Below, one piece after another: positions 5,474 through 7,484 of a DNA stretch of 7,484 bases; positions within the stretch are counted from its first letter, which is position 1; each line of letters begins with the position of its first letter. Made by a program: the position numbers and the translations under genes. The stretch lies in assembly GCA_902773245.1 (NCBI GenBank), contig CACYDY010000172.1, forward strand, positions 1-7,484, written 5' to 3'. The notes beneath the pieces were generated by a model that saw only the letters and a list, made by a program, of their open reading frames with translations, did not search any database and was not told the origin of the DNA. Origin of the DNA: an uncultured Ruminococcus sp. (GTDB lineage Bacteria; Bacillota; Clostridia; Oscillospirales; Acutalibacteraceae).

Positions 5474-6479
5474 GAATTACAGGATCGCAGCGGCGTTTGT
5501 TGTTTTCGGTATCCTGTGGATCTTGTTTCTTGTGTTGAATATTTTTGTGGGAAGCGCAGAGATTTCCGCTGCTCAGACAATTGATTTTCTCCTGGGGAAA
5601 GGCATAGACAAAACCGCAGAGAGTATTTTGTGGAAAATAAGAATACCGAGAACACTTTCGGCAATGCTTCTCGGAGGGGCGCTTGCTTTGTCGGGATATC
5701 TTCTGCAAACCTTTTTTCATAATCCTATCGCAGGGCCGTTTGTACTGGGGGTTTCGTCGGGCGCAAAGCTTGTGGTCGCTTTGGCGATGATCTTTGCGGC
5801 GAGCCGTATGATAGCTTTAAATTCGCTGGTAATGATAGCCGCCGCTTTTTTGGGTGCGCTTGCGTCATTGGGGTTAGTGTTGCTGATCTCCGAAAAAGTC
5901 GGCGGAATGTCGCTTCTGGTGGTGTGCGGCGTGATGATAGGATATATATGCTCGGCGGTCACGGATTTTGTCGTAACATTTGCAGACGACGCCGATATTG
6001 TTAATTTACACAACTGGTCGAAAGGTTCGTTTTCGGGTATGAGAATGGAAAACGTCGGAACGATTTTTGTTGTGGTAATGATCTCTTTTTTGGCGGCGGT
6101 ACTATTGTCAAAGCCTATTTCCGCTTACAGACTCGGAGAAAATTTTGCGAAAAATTCCGGTGTAGACGTAAAGAAGCTCAGGGTTATGCTGATACTGCTG
6201 TCGGGACTGCTGTCGGCTTGTGTGACGGCGTTTGCGGGCCCCGTGTCTTTTGTGGGAATAGCCGTTCCTCATATTGTTTTGTTTGCTTTTAAAACAGGCA
6301 AACCGATAGTTCTTATTCCGGCTTGTTTTTTGGGCGGAGGTATTTTTTGTATGGTCTGCGACATGATTGCGAGAACCGTATTTTCACCGACCGAACTCAG
6401 TATCAGCACAGTGACTGCCATTTTCGGTTCTCCCATAGTGATCGCCGTCATGCTTCGAAGAAAGAGGCAGGAATTATGA
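5463..6479 (+). CDS. ABC transporter permease, FecCD/BtuC family
   Basis: A 338-residue multi-spanning membrane protein that forms the translocation channel as a homodimer with the ATPase. The family's expected length is about 325-340, with about ten helices. Visible landmarks: RIPRTLSAMLLGGALALSG (60-78), Q82, HNPIAGPFVLGVSSGA (86-101), W185 and G188, LGENFAKNSGV (224-234), GPVSFVGIAVPH (259-270), D300 and R304, and a basic C-terminus. After VPH the usual arginine (PHIxR) is missing: the sequence runs HIVLF. This is probably a subfamily trait, since everything around it is intact. The ribosome-binding site is weak (AAGGCGG, about 5449-5455) and the gene starts inside the binding-protein gene, so translational coupling is likely. 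The B12 riboswitch upstream favours cobalamin/corrinoid import, as in BtuC. Confidence 0.92.
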   Translation: MKDKNYRIAAAFVVFGILWILFLVLNIFVGSAEISAAQTIDFLLGKGIDKTAESILWKIRIPRTLSAMLLGGALALSGYLLQTFFHNPIAGPFVLGVSSGAKLVVALAMIFAASRMIALNSLVMIAAAFLGALASLGLVLLISEKVGGMSLLVVCGVMIGYICSAVTDFVVTFADDADIVNLHNWSKGSFSGMRMENVGTIFVVVMISFLAAVLLSKPISAYRLGENFAKNSGVDVKKLRVMLILLSGLLSACVTAFAGPVSFVGIAVPHIVLFAFKTGKPIVLIPACFLGGGIFCMVCDMIARTVFSPTELSISTVTAIFGSPIVIAVMLRRKRQEL

Positions 6480-7228
6480 ACAGCATGATAGAAACAGAGA
6501 ATCTTACCGTTGGGTATAACGACCCGATAATAAAGGATATTTGTCTTAAGCTTGAAAGCGGTAAAATATTAACACTTATCGGCGCCAACGGCTCGGGCAA
6601 ATCAACCGTTTTGAAAACTATCGGCGGATACATCAAGAAGCTTGGCGGATCGGTATTTATCAACGGTGAAAACACAGATCTGCTGAGTGAAAAAGACCTG
6701 GCAAAAGAAATGTCCGTTTTGCTGACCGAAAGAGTTACCCCTCGACTTTTGACCTGCAGAGAGGTTGTCGAGATGGGACGATATCCGTACACGGGACGTT
6801 TCGGAATGCTTACCGAAAAAGACAGGGACTCGGTTGAAAAAGCTATAAGATCGGTCGATATCGGGGATATCGCAGAGCGTGAATTTGCAAATATAAGCGA
6901 CGGACAGCGGCAGAGAGTAATGCTTGCAAGCGCTATTTGCAGAGAATCAAAAATTCTTCTTCTTGACGAGCCTACGTCTTTTTTGGACATTCATTACAAG
7001 ATAAGATTTCTCGAAACCGTGAAGAATATCGCCGAAAACAACAACACAGCGGTTGTTATATCTATGCATGAAATAGATCTTGCGCGGAAGATTGCAGATT
7101 TTGCTGTTTGTGTAAAAAACGGCAGGATAGTGTACCGTGGAGAACCGCAAGAGGTTTTCAGTCCGGATATAGTTTGTGATATTTTTGATTTGCCGAAAGA
7201 GCTTTATCGAAAGTATTTCGACAGCTGA
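6476..7228 (+). CDS. ABC transporter ATP-binding protein (BtuD/FepC type)
   Basis: A 250-residue ATPase that powers import, working as a dimer on the inner face of the permease. Motifs in order: Walker A GANGSGKST (36-44), the family motif MGRYPYTGRFGML (100-112), signature ISDGQRQR (140-147), Walker B ILLLDE (160-165), D-loop SFLD (168-171) and switch histidine H198 in SMHE. The Q-loop position reads LLTERV (82-87), without the usual glutamine. The start is the ATG of ATGA, overlapping the permease stop by four bases, with AAGAGG 8 bases upstream. The same open frame extends to 6323, but that part overlaps the permease and should not be used. It is the last gene of the B12-riboswitch operon; the ATPase call is certain, the substrate inferred. 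Confidence 0.95.
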   Translation: MNSMIETENLTVGYNDPIIKDICLKLESGKILTLIGANGSGKSTVLKTIGGYIKKLGGSVFINGENTDLLSEKDLAKEMSVLLTERVTPRLLTCREVVEMGRYPYTGRFGMLTEKDRDSVEKAIRSVDIGDIAEREFANISDGQRQRVMLASAICRESKILLLDEPTSFLDIHYKIRFLETVKNIAENNNTAVVISMHEIDLARKIADFAVCVKNGRIVYRGEPQEVFSPDIVCDIFDLPKELYRKYFDS

Positions 7229-7265
7229 GAAATACAGTCCGCTTTTGACTGTCAAAGGCAGACCG

Positions 7266-7310
7266 TATGAATTTAGAGCCTTTTTACCATATGAATTTAG
7301 AGCCTGTTTA
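7266..7310 (+). repeat. Two-copy 24-bp tandem repeat
   Basis: TATGAATTTAGAGCCT occurs at 7266-7281 and 7290-7305, giving a 24-bp period, and similar T-rich bases follow each copy. In one frame it would encode PYEFRA twice, but no start or ribosome-binding site supports a gene. Two copies are too few, and too close together, for a CRISPR array. Confidence 0.7.
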
Positions 7311-7337
7311 GTACACGGAAATCAATTTTTAAAAAAT

Positions 7338-7418
7338 ACGCTTTTTGCGTCGCCTTGGAGCGGCGAGGTAACTTTGGTGAGAACAGTTAGTTAGGGACAT
7401 TTTCTGCCAAAATGCCCC
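7338..7418 (+). repeat. Cluster of three short hairpins
   Basis: ACGC (7338-7341) / GCGT (7347-7350), TCGCC (7350-7354) / GGCGA (7362-7366), and a longer one, GGGACATTTT (7394-7403) / AAAATGCCCC (7409-7418), with one mismatch and a CTGCC loop. The last could end transcription weakly but lacks a T-run. Together with the palindrome next to it, the cluster looks like an interspersed repeat. Confidence 0.45.
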
Positions 7419-7420
7419 TC

Positions 7421-7453
7421 TTCTTAAAACAGTCCACCGGACTGTTTTAAGAA
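7421..7453. repeat. Perfect 15-bp inverted repeat
   Basis: TTCTTAAAACAGTCC (7421-7435), a 3-base loop ACC, then the exact reverse complement GGACTGTTTTAAGAA (7439-7453). TTTT lies inside the stem on both strands, so it could be a bidirectional terminator of unusual form. It could equally be a REP-like or miniature-element palindrome. Confidence 0.7.
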
Positions 7454-7484
7454 TTCACCCCTAAAAGGGCTGAAATATGCCTCC

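Larger units (their letters stand above)
7229..7484. other. Right-edge intergenic region with hairpins and repeats
   Basis: No credible gene. Directly after the ATPase stop is a hairpin, ACAGTC (7234-7239) / GACTGT (7247-7252), but no T-run follows. A 24-bp tandem repeat and then a chain of hairpins come next, listed separately. Termination of the operon may depend on one of these, but none has the standard form. Confidence 0.6.

Noticed and set aside
6323..6475. Longer ATPase reading frame starting at 6323
   Set aside because: This stretch overlaps the permease coding region and has no resemblance to an ABC ATPase N-terminus. The ATGA overlap start at 6476 has a ribosome-binding site and gives the normal family length.
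3886..7228. Plain heme or siderophore uptake operon
   Set aside because: Possible by protein family, but no Fur-type box was recognised at the promoter and the leader holds a clear cobalamin riboswitch, so corrinoid import is the better reading. It is kept as the main alternative.
7266..7310. CRISPR array
   Set aside because: Only two copies, 16 bp each, separated by 8 bp; there are no spacers of normal length and no cas genes.
7176..7394. Short plus-strand frame covering the end of the ATPase gene and the tandem repeat
   Set aside because: It begins inside the ATPase gene in another frame, without a ribosome-binding site, and its only pattern comes from the DNA tandem repeat.

Overview
The window looks like a piece of a Clostridia chromosome, most likely Oscillospiraceae/Ruminococcus-like. 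This is inferred from moderate GC with AT-rich intergenic DNA, strong GGAGG ribosome-binding sites, sigma-A-type promoters, Gram-positive style lipoproteins and an internalin-type leucine-rich repeat protein. No rRNA or tRNA gene, transposase gene or CRISPR array was seen. There are six convincing genes.

Left part (1-3263). A leucine-rich repeat lipoprotein on the minus strand (159-1334) ends at a strong hairpin terminator (101-150). It diverges across a 287-bp AT-rich spacer from a plus-strand gene (1622-3223). That gene encodes an N-terminal zinc ribbon, a very long basic low-complexity linker and a C-terminal membrane domain. It has a consensus promoter, a TTG start and its own terminator. 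The role of neither protein can be named from sequence.

Central leader (3264-3885). A near-consensus promoter (3393-3421) drives a leader holding a cobalamin (B12) riboswitch (3443-3683). Its 10-bp closing helix and its 3' conserved core (B12 box AGTCGGGAGACCTGCC) are clear. A roughly 58-nt extra arm sits inside the P4 loop, directly after the UGAAA pentamer. The leader continues through a short repeat that is also found at the left edge of the window, then a long hairpin, then a textbook intrinsic terminator (3826-3857) just before the first gene. This is the layout of a riboswitch that acts by premature termination.

Operon (3886-7228). Four overlapping genes follow: a small NEAT-like domain protein with a C-terminal membrane anchor, a substrate-binding lipoprotein, a FecCD/BtuC-type permease and a FepC/BtuD-type ATPase. 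By family alone the transporter could import ferric siderophore, heme or cobalamin. The riboswitch argues for a corrinoid. The most interesting reading is that the NEAT-like protein, from a fold known for heme binding, is a surface corrinoid-capture module for a BtuFCD-type importer. By eye alignment, the position of the usual heme-ligand tyrosine holds a histidine (H91, in HxxxY). The predicted protein also lacks a signal peptide, which is odd for such a protein.

Right edge (7229-7484). No credible gene. It holds a 24-bp-period tandem repeat and a run of hairpins, including a perfect 15-bp inverted repeat, which looks like an interspersed repeat or the end of a small non-autonomous element.
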